Made by a program: the position numbers and the translations under genes. The notes under the pieces are model-generated. The model saw only the letters and a program-made list of their open reading frames with translations, was not told where the DNA came from and ran no database searches. A stretch of 64,000 nt of DNA from Clostridiales bacterium (GTDB taxonomy: Bacteria > Bacillota > Clostridia > Oscillospirales > Oscillospiraceae): assembly GCA_029265975.1 (NCBI GenBank), contig JAJUGN010000003.1, forward strand, positions 18,738-82,737, given 5' to 3'. Below, piece after piece: positions 49,295 to 58,861 of this stretch (its first letter is position 1; the number at the start of each line of letters is the position of its first letter).

Positions 49295-51241
49295 GTGCCA
49301 TATGCAAGCATCGCAAATCATGCAAACGCTATGGCTCATTATCTTTTGAGCTTCATCTTCCTTTTTATTGTTTTCCCGATGCTTATCTTCAGATACAGGG
49401 AAGGCGGGTCCTTCGATAACCTGGCACGTAATTTCATCAAGGCGGTTTTGCTTTACATAATATTGGGATATCTGCTTGTGGTGATCAAGCTTTACGAGTT
49501 CATCGCGCTTGTGCTTTTCATGGTCTCTCTGAACTTTTTGCTGCTGAAAAAGGGCGGAGAAAAGACTGCCGGTATTTTTTATAAAATTAATTGCTTGTTG
49601 ATGGATTTCGCGGACGGAGTTATTCCGGCCGAAGCCCTTGCAAAAAGGGTTTTTGGAGGCTTTAAGAACTTGTTTTCCAAGCTTATTTCAGCTTTCAGGG
49701 ATCCCGCGAACATTCTTCTGCTCTTTGTTTGTCTTTGCTCGCTGTATATAAGGATATACAACGCACTTATCCACCCGGCGCCGTCCATGTCCGACAGCAG
49801 CGTCGTGCTTGCCTGGATGAAATATATAGAAAACCGCATGGTATTCCACGACGGCATATACCCCCAGGGCTTTCACATCTACCTTGCGACGCTCCGCAAG
49901 TTTTCCGCCATAAACCCATTGTATATATTAAACTATTCCGGACCGGTCAGCGGGCTTCTGACAACGCTCAGCATATACTTTTTCACCTCGAGGATTACGG
50001 AAAGCAAGGCAAGCGGCGTTGTGGCGGCGATAACTTTCGGCATTCTGTGGCCGCTGATTTCCGACAACTGGGTAAGGCAGGCGGCGACAAACTCCCAGGA
50101 ATTTGCCTTCGCTTTCATAATGCCTACCTTCTACTATTACATAAAGTATCTTTCCGAAGGCAAACGCGACGATTTGTTCACCGCGTTTGCCGGGATCACC
50201 GTTATAGGGCTTGTCCATTCCATTGCTCTTGTATTCTGCGGCGTCGGCGCTTTCATAATAGTGTTTGTGTTTCTTGTCACCGATCTGAAGAGAAGCTGGA
50301 AAAGGCTTCTGAACACGGTGCTTTCCGGCATGCTCTGCATTTTTATTTCTTTTCTTCCTTTGGGGCTTGGCCTGCTTTTCGGCAAGGAGGTGCATTCCTC
50401 CTCGTCCGAATACCTGCTCTCTAAAATCTACGATAACTTCTTTCCTCCCGTCAGGGGCGTGGACCTTGCCTCTTTTGCGGCTTTGGGCCTCGTGTTTTTG
50501 CTTCTGATAGGCGGTTTAATAAGAAAAAAGCTGAACCGGAGCTATATGTTCGTATTTTTATACGGAGCCGCATACTTCCTTTTCATATATTACGGTCCGG
50601 CGCTGACAAAAAGCCAGGTCATAACCAACAGGTTCGGCGATATGTGGAACCTGTTTATCCCCGTCCTCGTGGGGGTATCCTTCAACATCCTTTTGCTTCC
50701 GATACGCAAAGCCGGCATAAGGTCGGCATTTCAGCTCGGGCTCGCGGCTGTATTTTTTGCTTTCAGCATTTATTGCACAAGACTTACGCCCATTATCCCC
50801 TACAAGGTTCAGTCCGACGCAGCCGTCGAGCAGTACCTCAGAATAAACTCAAGCTTCCGTCCGACTGAATGGCACCTCGTTTCCGGCTTCGTAGGAGGCT
50901 ATGCGCTTTCATACGGCACCGCGTATCACATTCAGTCGGCTGACTTTGTCGCTAATTACAACCCCTCGGATAAGGAAATCACGGATCTTGCCACTAAGGT
51001 GGTTTTGCCCAACATTTTTATTTTTTACGAGAAGAACGTGTTTGTCGACGAAGTGGACTCCCTGGAAGGCCTGGTTCTTGAGCAGTACGAGGCCCGCCTC
51101 AGGGACAGCGACGCCCTTGCGGAATGGATAGAAAAATACAGGGAGGCCCACGGGGAGCTGAACGTGTATTACGAAGACGCCGATCTGGTCGTTTACTATA
51201 TAAAGCAGGGCGATACAAATGATCTTTTCAAAAAATATTAA
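49295..51241 (+). CDS. large polytopic membrane protein (Wzy/glycosyltransferase-C-like)
   Basis: many TM segments with a soluble C-terminal domain, in polysaccharide operon; GTG start. Confidence 0.65.
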   Translation: MPYASIANHANAMAHYLLSFIFLFIVFPMLIFRYREGGSFDNLARNFIKAVLLYIILGYLLVVIKLYEFIALVLFMVSLNFLLLKKGGEKTAGIFYKINCLLMDFADGVIPAEALAKRVFGGFKNLFSKLISAFRDPANILLLFVCLCSLYIRIYNALIHPAPSMSDSSVVLAWMKYIENRMVFHDGIYPQGFHIYLATLRKFSAINPLYILNYSGPVSGLLTTLSIYFFTSRITESKASGVVAAITFGILWPLISDNWVRQAATNSQEFAFAFIMPTFYYYIKYLSEGKRDDLFTAFAGITVIGLVHSIALVFCGVGAFIIVFVFLVTDLKRSWKRLLNTVLSGMLCIFISFLPLGLGLLFGKEVHSSSSEYLLSKIYDNFFPPVRGVDLASFAALGLVFLLLIGGLIRKKLNRSYMFVFLYGAAYFLFIYYGPALTKSQVITNRFGDMWNLFIPVLVGVSFNILLLPIRKAGIRSAFQLGLAAVFFAFSIYCTRLTPIIPYKVQSDAAVEQYLRINSSFRPTEWHLVSGFVGGYALSYGTAYHIQSADFVANYNPSDKEITDLATKVVLPNIFIFYEKNVFVDEVDSLEGLVLEQYEARLRDSDALAEWIEKYREAHGELNVYYEDADLVVYYIKQGDTNDLFKKY

Positions 51242-51262
51242 AACCTATTTGGTGGTTTTACG

Positions 51263-52432
51263 ATGATAGATTATACAAAAATACACGTTCTCCTCGCGGA
51301 CGGCAAGGACAGGCAGGTTCTCCCCATGTCGAGGGCCCTCAAAAGTCTCGGCTGCACCGTCACTACCATAAACGGCTCCCGGCTTGATAACGGCTGGTCG
51401 TCGAGATATCCTGACCACAGAATTCTCGACCGCTCGGTCAAAAAAAGCCCCGAAAATCTGCTCAGGGCCATCGAGTCGGCGCTGGTTACCGGCAAATACG
51501 ATCTCGTTATTACGACGACTGACCCTACGGCGGAGCTGCTGTCGCTGAACAAGGAAAGGCTTGAGCGCTACGCGAAGATAGCCGTGGTGGAGCCCGAACT
51601 GTTTTATGCCGCCTACGATAAGCTGAACACCATGAAGATCTGCATGGAAAACGGCATCCCCTGCCCCAAGACCCTTTTCGGCGTTAAAACACCCGATGAC
51701 ATCATTTCCTCCGGCCTCGGCTTCCCGATCATACTTAAGCCGCGGAAAAGCTTCGGCTCAATCGGTTTTCGGAGAATAGAATCCTCAGAGGAGCTCCTTG
51801 AATATTGCCTTGAGAACAAAATAGATCTGTCTGAGTGCATAGTCCAGGAATACATACCGCAGTACGACATCCAGTATATCGTTTCAGTGTTCGTAGACAA
51901 TGAACACCATATAAAAAGCTTGGTGGTTTCTTCCAAGAACAGATGGTACCCCACCGACGGCGGAACAAGCACTCTGAATATTACGGTAGACCGCCCCGAT
52001 ATCGTCGAAAGCTGTTCCAGGCTGCTGGAGCTTATGGGCTGGCGCGGCTGCGCGGACATTGATCTTATACAGGACCCAAGGGACGGTGCTGCAAAAATAA
52101 TGGAAATCAACGCCCGCCCCTCGGGATGCGTGAAAATCTGCTACGAAGCCGGCGTGGACCTTACAAGACAAATGATCGAGGCCGCCTTCGGCGAGCCCGT
52201 CACGGATTATACCGACTACAAAAAGGGCGTGCGGCTCAGATGCCTGCTTACCGACATACTATGGTTCATCGAATCGGAAAACCGCTTCAAAGCGAGGCCC
52301 TCCTGGTTCAGCATGAAGAACACAAAGGACCAGATCTTTTCGCTTCACGACCCGCTGCCGGGAATAACGTACTGCATCCAGGCCGTTCTCATATACAGGG
52401 AGGAAATGGCGAAGCGAAGACGCCGCTACTGA
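51263..52432 (+). CDS. ATP-grasp ligase-like protein
   Basis: GFPIILKPRKSFGSIGFRRI, IVQEYIPQYDIQYIVSVFVD, AKIMEINARPSG. Confidence 0.82.
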   Translation: MIDYTKIHVLLADGKDRQVLPMSRALKSLGCTVTTINGSRLDNGWSSRYPDHRILDRSVKKSPENLLRAIESALVTGKYDLVITTTDPTAELLSLNKERLERYAKIAVVEPELFYAAYDKLNTMKICMENGIPCPKTLFGVKTPDDIISSGLGFPIILKPRKSFGSIGFRRIESSEELLEYCLENKIDLSECIVQEYIPQYDIQYIVSVFVDNEHHIKSLVVSSKNRWYPTDGGTSTLNITVDRPDIVESCSRLLELMGWRGCADIDLIQDPRDGAAKIMEINARPSGCVKICYEAGVDLTRQMIEAAFGEPVTDYTDYKKGVRLRCLLTDILWFIESENRFKARPSWFSMKNTKDQIFSLHDPLPGITYCIQAVLIYREEMAKRRRRY

Positions 52433-52502
52433 TTATTCCGCCGTGCGGATATCTTCGGGCGCCAAAAACAAATCCTGCGCGCCTGGAACTCGGGAAATAC
52501 TT

Positions 52503-53888
52503 ATGATGAATTTTAAGGAAATCTTCAGACTCGAAGGCCGAATGAAAATAGCCGCTCTTATAGCGGCGCTCAACATATTCCTGGCGCTTTCGGCTTTTTT
52601 CAAGGACATATTTCTGGCCTCCTACCTCGGCACCACCGCCCAGGCCGACGCCTTTCTTCTGGCGTTTTTTGTGCTCGACACCGTCGGCAACAACGTCATC
52701 GGCTTTTCTCTCGGCACCAGCGCCATCCCTGTTTTCACCTCCGCCCGAATAAGGAAGGGCGGCGACTTTGCCTTCCGCCTTCTGCTTTCGCTTCTGATTT
52801 CCTTTCTTATGATCATGTCATGCATAGCGGCTCTGCTGGTCGTAAACGAGCGCTCGCTTGTCCTGTTCTTTTCCGGGATGCGCTCGGACAAACTGCCTTT
52901 CTTTTTTGCTTCCGCTTTTCGGATCATGCTGCCCGTGCTTGTGGTTTACCCTTTCTTTTACGCCGGCAACGCCCTGCTGCAGTCCTCGGACAAGCTCACG
53001 GTGGGAATAAGCTCGTCGATAGTCTTTAACCTTGTTTTTCTGCTTTCGATAATCTTTTCCGCCTTTCGCCATGTACCGTCCGAAACCGGCATACTTATAA
53101 TATCCGCGGCTGTTTTGGCGGGTGTAATAGCACAGGCGGCGATTGTCTGGACAGCTTTGTTCAGGTACGGGCTTATAAGCGTCTCCTCTTTGCTGAGCCG
53201 GACAGGACTGTGGCTGCGCGATGTTCTGAAATACCTGGGGCTCGCCTTCAGGATGTTTCTTCCCTACGCTCTGATGATTTTTCTTTCGCAGGCCACGCTT
53301 TTCATCGAAAGATACCTCGCCTCCGGTCTCAGCGAGGGCGCCGTCGCCGCCTTGAATTACGCATACAGGCTTTCGCAGATGCCTGTATGGATATTCGTTT
53401 CCGCGATAGGCATCGCCGTGTTTCCTGTCATGGCAAGACTTGGGGAGGAAAAATCCGGAGAGGCGGAAGCGACGGCCTTGCTTATAAGATCCCTGAAATA
53501 CATGGCGGCGATTACCATACCGATGATGGTCGCGCTCTTTGCTCTGAGATACCCCGTGGTTACGATACTTTTCAAAAGGGGCGCGTTTGACGAAAACTCC
53601 GTTAAATACACCTGCGACATACTGTCGGGCTACTCGCTCGGGATACTTGGACAAAGCGTCATCGTCTTGTGTCTGAGATACTACCTCGCAATCAAAAAAA
53701 TCACAAAGCCGCTCATAATCCTTTTGTTTACTTTTGCTCTTAATATCGCGCTGGACATGTGCCTTATCAAGGTCATTGGCCTTTCGGGCATCGGCTTCGG
53801 CTCCGCGGCCGCCAGCACCGTCTGCGGCGGATTATTTATTCTGGATATGCGTTCAAGCTCCAAAAGAGATAAGGCAAGGGGATTTTGA
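52503..53888 (+). CDS. MurJ/Wzx-like MOP-family lipid flippase
   Basis: FFKDIFLASYLGTTAQADAFLLAFFVLDTVGN; YALMIFLSQATLFIERYLASGLSEGAVAALNYAYRLSQMP. Confidence 0.85.
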   Translation: MMNFKEIFRLEGRMKIAALIAALNIFLALSAFFKDIFLASYLGTTAQADAFLLAFFVLDTVGNNVIGFSLGTSAIPVFTSARIRKGGDFAFRLLLSLLISFLMIMSCIAALLVVNERSLVLFFSGMRSDKLPFFFASAFRIMLPVLVVYPFFYAGNALLQSSDKLTVGISSSIVFNLVFLLSIIFSAFRHVPSETGILIISAAVLAGVIAQAAIVWTALFRYGLISVSSLLSRTGLWLRDVLKYLGLAFRMFLPYALMIFLSQATLFIERYLASGLSEGAVAALNYAYRLSQMPVWIFVSAIGIAVFPVMARLGEEKSGEAEATALLIRSLKYMAAITIPMMVALFALRYPVVTILFKRGAFDENSVKYTCDILSGYSLGILGQSVIVLCLRYYLAIKKITKPLIILLFTFALNIALDMCLIKVIGLSGIGFGSAAASTVCGGLFILDMRSSSKRDKARGF

Positions 53889-54619
53889 AAATGACAAAAG
53901 GGCTTATAATCATGCCGGCGTATAACGAGGCGGAGAACATCGGCCGGGTGCTCGACGAGGTTTTAGGCCAGAATTTGAACGCCGATATCGTTGTTGTCAA
54001 CGACGGTTCCGCGGACGCCACCGAGGCGGTGGCGAAAAGCAGGGGCGTCAAGGTGATTACGCATCCCTTCAACCTCGGCTACGGCGCGGCTTTGCAGACC
54101 GGCTTCAAGTATGCCTCGATACGCGGCTACGAATACGTCGTGCAGTTTGACTCCGACGGTCAGCACAGGGCGGAGGATCTTTTCAAAATCATCTGCAGCC
54201 TCGAAAACAAAGAGGCGGATATAATTATCGGCTCAAGATTCATGGAGGGCGGAAACTTCGGGGCGGGGATTTCAAAGAAAATAGTCATAAGAATGATGTG
54301 CGCTCTTATTAAGCTCATAACCGGCGCAGCGATAACCGACCCCACCTCCGGCTTTAAGGGCTACCTCAGGCAAATATACCGCTATTATTCGGAGTACAAC
54401 CACTTCCCCGACGATTACCCGGACGCGGACATCCTCGTGAAAATGCTGAAGATGGGATATACGGTCAGGGAGCTTCCGATAAGCGCAAGGCGTCGCGAGC
54501 ATGGCGTGAGCATGCATTCCGGGCTGAAGCCCCTGGTTTACCTCTTGCAGATACTGCTGTCCATATTGATTATCACAATCAGGAACGAGAAGCCCGCATC
54601 GAAAGGAGAGCAAAAATGA
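53885..54619 (+). CDS. GT2 (DPM1-like) glycosyltransferase
   Basis: LIIMPAYNEAENIGRVLDEV; VVNDGSADATEAVAKSRG; YVVQFDSDGQH. Confidence 0.92.
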   Translation: MKMTKGLIIMPAYNEAENIGRVLDEVLGQNLNADIVVVNDGSADATEAVAKSRGVKVITHPFNLGYGAALQTGFKYASIRGYEYVVQFDSDGQHRAEDLFKIICSLENKEADIIIGSRFMEGGNFGAGISKKIVIRMMCALIKLITGAAITDPTSGFKGYLRQIYRYYSEYNHFPDDYPDADILVKMLKMGYTVRELPISARRREHGVSMHSGLKPLVYLLQILLSILIITIRNEKPASKGEQK

Positions 54620-54972
54620 ATTTTACCATAAGAATCATGGTGTTCCTTTTCGGAATGCTCTTCATCATCGGCACCATCAGACTGCTGCTGATAAAAAAAA
54701 TCGGCGAAAGATACTCTGTTTTCTGGCTTGTCGGCTGCCTTGCGATCCTTGTCTTGTCGATTGTTCCCAACCTTGTCGATTACATTGCCTCTTTCCTGCG
54801 CATAGGCTATCCGCCGACCCTTTTGCTGCTGCTTTCCACCCTGATGCTGTTTTGGCTCTGCCTGTACAACTCAATACATATAACCCTGCTGAAGCGCCGG
54901 CTGGTCGAGCTTACGCAGAGGAAGGCAGTGGAAGACGCGCTTGCCGAAGACGAAAAGCAGGTGAACCGCTGA
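54616..54972 (+). CDS. DUF2304-like membrane protein
   Basis: three TM segments, ERYSVFWLVGCLAILVLSIVPNLVDYIASFLRIGYPPTLLLL; directly after a GT2 gene as is typical. Confidence 0.75.
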   Translation: MNFTIRIMVFLFGMLFIIGTIRLLLIKKIGERYSVFWLVGCLAILVLSIVPNLVDYIASFLRIGYPPTLLLLLSTLMLFWLCLYNSIHITLLKRRLVELTQRKAVEDALAEDEKQVNR

Positions 54973-54975
54973 AAT

Positions 54976-56796
54976 ATGGATTTTTACAGATTGCTTGTAC
55001 AATGCCTTATACTGCTTGTGCTGTGCCTCATCGCGTTTGCGATATGGCAGGATTGGAAGCTCAGAAAAATAAGGTTCCAAAAAACGCTCGACTCAAGGAT
55101 ACTCGAGCTAACCGGCTGCAGTAATGACGTTGAGAAGGCCTTCTCCAGCCTTCTGGAAACCGTGAGCATGCTTATCGAATGCAATTCCTACGCCCTTTAC
55201 ATACTGGATCAGAAGAGCAGGAGCTGCTTTACGCTGAGGTCCATACGTCAGGCGGTACAGAGCGAGCTCAATATCGTTCCGAATTATATAGGCCTGGCAC
55301 CTTACACAAAGGACGCCTACACCATGCCCCTGACAATTCCCACCGACGTAATTTTCTCGCAGACTATGGAGATAAAAGAAGGACAGGTAAGCCTTCTGGT
55401 AATACCGCTTTCAAAGGAAATGCTTATTTTGGCGGGACCGATAAAAGACGTCCCTCCTAAGACGCAAAAAGCGCTTGACGCTCTCGGCAGCAAGGCGGGG
55501 AATATCGTTTCCTGCCTGCTCAAGCTGAGCGACAGCAGCTATCAGGCCGAGGAATTTGAAATATCCGAAAGGGCTTCCAAGAGGATTTCCGGCTTCATCA
55601 CAAATGTAAGCTCCATAATCGAAATGGTGATGAAGATGGCGCTTATTACCATATGCGCCGACGGAGCCGTGCTCTTGTGCCGCAGGGAGGAAAGCGTCGT
55701 TGTTGAAACCTCACTCGGAATAGAAAAAGGAAGCATGGAGCTTTTCAAAAACGCCTCCGTGCTCGAATTTCTGATGAGCATTCCCGGTGATGCGGACAGC
55801 TTGTATCTCTCTGATTTTGACGACCGCTTCGGAAAAATCAAAGGCTGCTTAGGCAACGACGACATTAAATTCGTGCTTTTCTACAGGAGCGGAAATAACG
55901 TCGCCGTATTTTACTTTTTGAACTCTCACGCCGTAAAAAGCTATCATATGTCGGCGCTTCATATAATGATGACCAGGATTAGCGACATAATAAGCCATTA
56001 TGAGAACTTCAGAAAAATTGCCGAATCAAATATGGACATTCTGAAGATGATGGCCAACCTTGTGGACAGCCTTAAGCCCTCAACCGTAGGCTATTCGCAC
56101 CTGATGTACCGGTACGCCATGATCATCTGTCGGGAGCTGGGCCTTAGCGCGGAGGAAACCCAGGACATAGCTCTCGCGGCCTTTTTGAGCAACATCGGCG
56201 TTATCTGCCTCTCGGAAGACCTCTTCGGCGTGACGGGCAAATACACGGAGCTGGAGTTCGAGACCATGAAGCTGCATGTGAAGGTGGGGGCTTCCCTCGT
56301 TGAAACTACGACCGGAAATTCCAGCGTCGCAAGCTGCATATTGTATCACCATGAGCGCTACGACGGTCATGGGTACCTCACCGGCATTTCGGGAGAGAGC
56401 ATTCCAATGGGCTCCAGGATACTCGCAGTCATACAAACCTTTCTCGCGACTATCAGCTCGAGGGACTACAGGCCGGCACTGCCCTTCCCTCTTGCAATAG
56501 AATCTCTTAAGGCCTCGGCCGGCTCCCAGCTTGACCCCAAGGTTGTAAAAGCTCTCGTCGGCTGGTTCGAGAAAAAACAGAAGGAATGCTCCGCCGTCGA
56601 CGGCCCTCTCGGACCCTGCTGGGAGATGCGTCTTTCCCCTCAGGAAATATGCTCCGAATGCCCCGCGTATAAGGCAAAGTCGAGAAAATGCTGGGAGTAC
56701 CCGGATGTAAGGTGCAGGGCTCACGGCAACGACTGCGAAACCTGCTTCGTAAAATCCGAGTACGTCTCCAGAATAAAAGACCATTCAAATATATGA
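54976..56796 (+). CDS. membrane-anchored GAF-like/degenerate HD-GYP sensor with C-terminal Cys/Trp motif
   Basis: N-terminal TM; GAF-like middle; YHHERYDGHGYLTGISGESIPMGSRILAVIQTF HD-GYP signature; C-terminal CWEM...CSECPAY...CWEY...C...C..C. Confidence 0.75.
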   Translation: MDFYRLLVQCLILLVLCLIAFAIWQDWKLRKIRFQKTLDSRILELTGCSNDVEKAFSSLLETVSMLIECNSYALYILDQKSRSCFTLRSIRQAVQSELNIVPNYIGLAPYTKDAYTMPLTIPTDVIFSQTMEIKEGQVSLLVIPLSKEMLILAGPIKDVPPKTQKALDALGSKAGNIVSCLLKLSDSSYQAEEFEISERASKRISGFITNVSSIIEMVMKMALITICADGAVLLCRREESVVVETSLGIEKGSMELFKNASVLEFLMSIPGDADSLYLSDFDDRFGKIKGCLGNDDIKFVLFYRSGNNVAVFYFLNSHAVKSYHMSALHIMMTRISDIISHYENFRKIAESNMDILKMMANLVDSLKPSTVGYSHLMYRYAMIICRELGLSAEETQDIALAAFLSNIGVICLSEDLFGVTGKYTELEFETMKLHVKVGASLVETTTGNSSVASCILYHHERYDGHGYLTGISGESIPMGSRILAVIQTFLATISSRDYRPALPFPLAIESLKASAGSQLDPKVVKALVGWFEKKQKECSAVDGPLGPCWEMRLSPQEICSECPAYKAKSRKCWEYPDVRCRAHGNDCETCFVKSEYVSRIKDHSNI

Positions 56797-57524
56797 AGAT
56801 GGACGAAGTTTCAAGCTTTACCGTGTACTACGGCTCCGGTCGCGAAAACGAGCTTGCTCGATACGACCTCGCCGTCATCGAGGCTTCCGGTCACGAAAAG
56901 ACGGCTTTGGAGCGTCTGAGGCGGAGCGGCACTCTGCTGCTTTCCTATCTGAGCTTTATCGAGGTAAGCCCGGAAAGCGTCGTCCGCTCCGAGCTGTCCG
57001 AAAAAGACTTTCTCGATAATGGCGGTCAGCCCCTCATAAACGCGGCTTACGGCAATCTTCTTGCGGATTTCAGCTCAGAAAAATGGCAGTCCCTGCTCAT
57101 GGACCGCATAATGGACCTCCACCTCAACCTCGGATTTGACGGGATATTCATAGACACTCTTGCGGACATCGAGTATTTCAGTCTGCCGGAGTCGAAAAAA
57201 GACGCTCTTCTCTACTCGGCCGCCGACTTTTTGCGGCGGCTGCGCGGTCATTTTCCCGAATTGATATTGGTTCAGAATAACGGCACCGGCTTTCTGTATC
57301 ATTACACCGCGTGTTTTTTAAGCGGCATATGCGTCGAAAACCCGCCGGCGCTCGACGTGTCCGATGTTGAGAAGCTGAGATATTTGAAGGAAAAATTCGG
57401 CATGAAGATTTTCATGCTCACCGACGGGGGTTACGACCCGGTTGGCGAACACAAGGTGAAAGCCGCGGCGCAGGAAAACGGCTTTTTGTATTACCGCGCT
57501 GAAAACGGTTATCTTGACCTTTAG
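56793..57524 (+). CDS. GH114/endo-alpha-1,4-polygalactosaminidase-like (PelA hydrolase-like) protein
   Basis: YDLAVIEASGHEKTALERLRRSGTLLLSYLSFIEV; LGFDGIFIDTLADIEYF; ATG overlaps the upstream TGA; no obvious signal peptide. Confidence 0.75.
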   Translation: MKMDEVSSFTVYYGSGRENELARYDLAVIEASGHEKTALERLRRSGTLLLSYLSFIEVSPESVVRSELSEKDFLDNGGQPLINAAYGNLLADFSSEKWQSLLMDRIMDLHLNLGFDGIFIDTLADIEYFSLPESKKDALLYSAADFLRRLRGHFPELILVQNNGTGFLYHYTACFLSGICVENPPALDVSDVEKLRYLKEKFGMKIFMLTDGGYDPVGEHKVKAAAQENGFLYYRAENGYLDL

Positions 57525-57541
57525 TTTTCTTAACGTGCGAT

Positions 57542-57813
57542 AACCGCCCTGCGAACGCCCGAAGGCGTTCACAGGGCGGTGCAGACTGTCGAAGAAATTG
57601 TTTACAGCAAGAAAGATTCGCAGAACTTCCGCAACGAATGGCGGAAAAAAAGTCAAATCTGTCATTTCCGGCGGCGTGTAAATCGGAAATGACACCTCTC
57701 ATGACGGGCGCGGCAGAGCGGCCGTCATTTAACCCCCTTGTCAAAAAAGCCCAAAGGGCTTTTTTGACAGTTTCAACCGCCCTGCGAACGCCCGAATGCG
57801 TTCACAGAGCGGT
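57542..57813. repeat. 39-bp hairpin duplication around copy D
   Basis: AACCGCCCTGCGAACGCCCGAAGGCGTTCACAGGGCGGT versus AACCGCCCTGCGAACGCCCGAATGCGTTCACAGAGCGGT. Confidence 0.92.
57581..57774. mobile_element. hairpin-inserting MITE-like element, copy D
   Basis: GCAGACTGTCGAAG...TTTTTTGACAGTTTC; flanked by a 39-bp hairpin at 57542-57580 and 57775-57813 with two mismatches. Confidence 0.85.
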
Positions 57814-57841
57814 CGCTTTTTTGGTTTTGAATGAATGGCTT

Positions 57842-58861
57842 TTACAGCACGGTGTCGAAGCCTTGGGGGTTTTTCTTCTGCCAGCGCCATGAGTCGCGGC
57901 ACATGTCGTCCAGACTCTTTTCCGCCTTCCAGCCGAGGAGCCTGTTCGCCTTCTCCGGGTCGGCGTAGCATTCGGCGATGTCTCCGGGACGGCGCGGGGC
58001 GATTTCGTAGGGCACACGGACGCCGTTCACTCTTTCAAAGGCGCTGACAATGTCGAGAACGCTGTATCCCGTTCCCGTGCCGAGGTTGAAAACCTCGGCC
58101 CCCCTGCTCTTCGCGGCATAGTCTATGGCGGCAAGATGCCCCTTGGCAAGGTCCACGACATGGATGTAATCGCGCACGCCTGTGCCGTCCTTCGTCGGGT
58201 AATCGTTGCCGAACACCCTCAGCTTTTCAAGCCTGCCAACCGCAACCTGAGTGATATAGGGCAGGAGATTGTTCGGTATCCCCTGCGGCTCCTCGCCGAT
58301 AAGGCCGGATTCGTGCGCCCCTATAGGGTTGAAATAGCGCAATATGGCCACCGACAGCTCCCCGTCTGCGGCGCAGGCGTCAGTCATTATCTGCTCCGCC
58401 ATGAATTTCGTCCATCCGTAGGGATTAGTGCAGCCGGTTTTCATTCCCTCGACAAGAGGAACTCTTTCCGGCACGCCGTAGACCGTGGCCGACGAACTGA
58501 ACACGAGCTTTTTGACGCCGAACTTTTCCATAGTCTCCAGCAGGGTCATAGAAGCGTCCAGATTGTTCCGGTAGTAAAGCAGCGGCTTTCCGACCGACTC
58601 TCCAACCGCCTTCAGCCCCGCGAAATGGATTACAGCTTCTATGGGGTTCCGTTCAAAAACCTTTTCAAGCTCATTCCTGTCGGCTACATCCAGCTTGTAA
58701 AACCTGACGCTTTTCCCGGTGATCATTTCTATGCGCTTCAGCGCGCTTTCCTTGCTGTTGACCAGGTTGTCGGCGATAATGACCTCATGGCCGGCGCACA
58801 TCAGCTCGACCGCCGTGTGGGAGCCGATAAAGCCCGCTCCACCGGTAAGCAAAATCATCAT
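57842..58861 (-). CDS. galE: UDP-glucose 4-epimerase
   Basis: MILLTGGAGFIGSHTAVELMCAGHEVIIADNLVNS; AVIHFAGLKAVGESV; YNRDYIHVVDLA-like RDYIHVVDLAKGH. Confidence 0.95.
   Translation of the reverse strand: MMILLTGGAGFIGSHTAVELMCAGHEVIIADNLVNSKESALKRIEMITGKSVRFYKLDVADRNELEKVFERNPIEAVIHFAGLKAVGESVGKPLLYYRNNLDASMTLLETMEKFGVKKLVFSSSATVYGVPERVPLVEGMKTGCTNPYGWTKFMAEQIMTDACAADGELSVAILRYFNPIGAHESGLIGEEPQGIPNNLLPYITQVAVGRLEKLRVFGNDYPTKDGTGVRDYIHVVDLAKGHLAAIDYAAKSRGAEVFNLGTGTGYSVLDIVSAFERVNGVRVPYEIAPRRPGDIAECYADPEKANRLLGWKAEKSLDDMCRDSWRWQKKNPQGFDTVL

Noticed and set aside
57842-58861. galE as part of the Pel-like operon
   Set aside because: It is convergent with the operon and separated by element D. 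It may supply UDP-GalNAc/Gal precursors, but there is no sequence evidence for a dedicated link.
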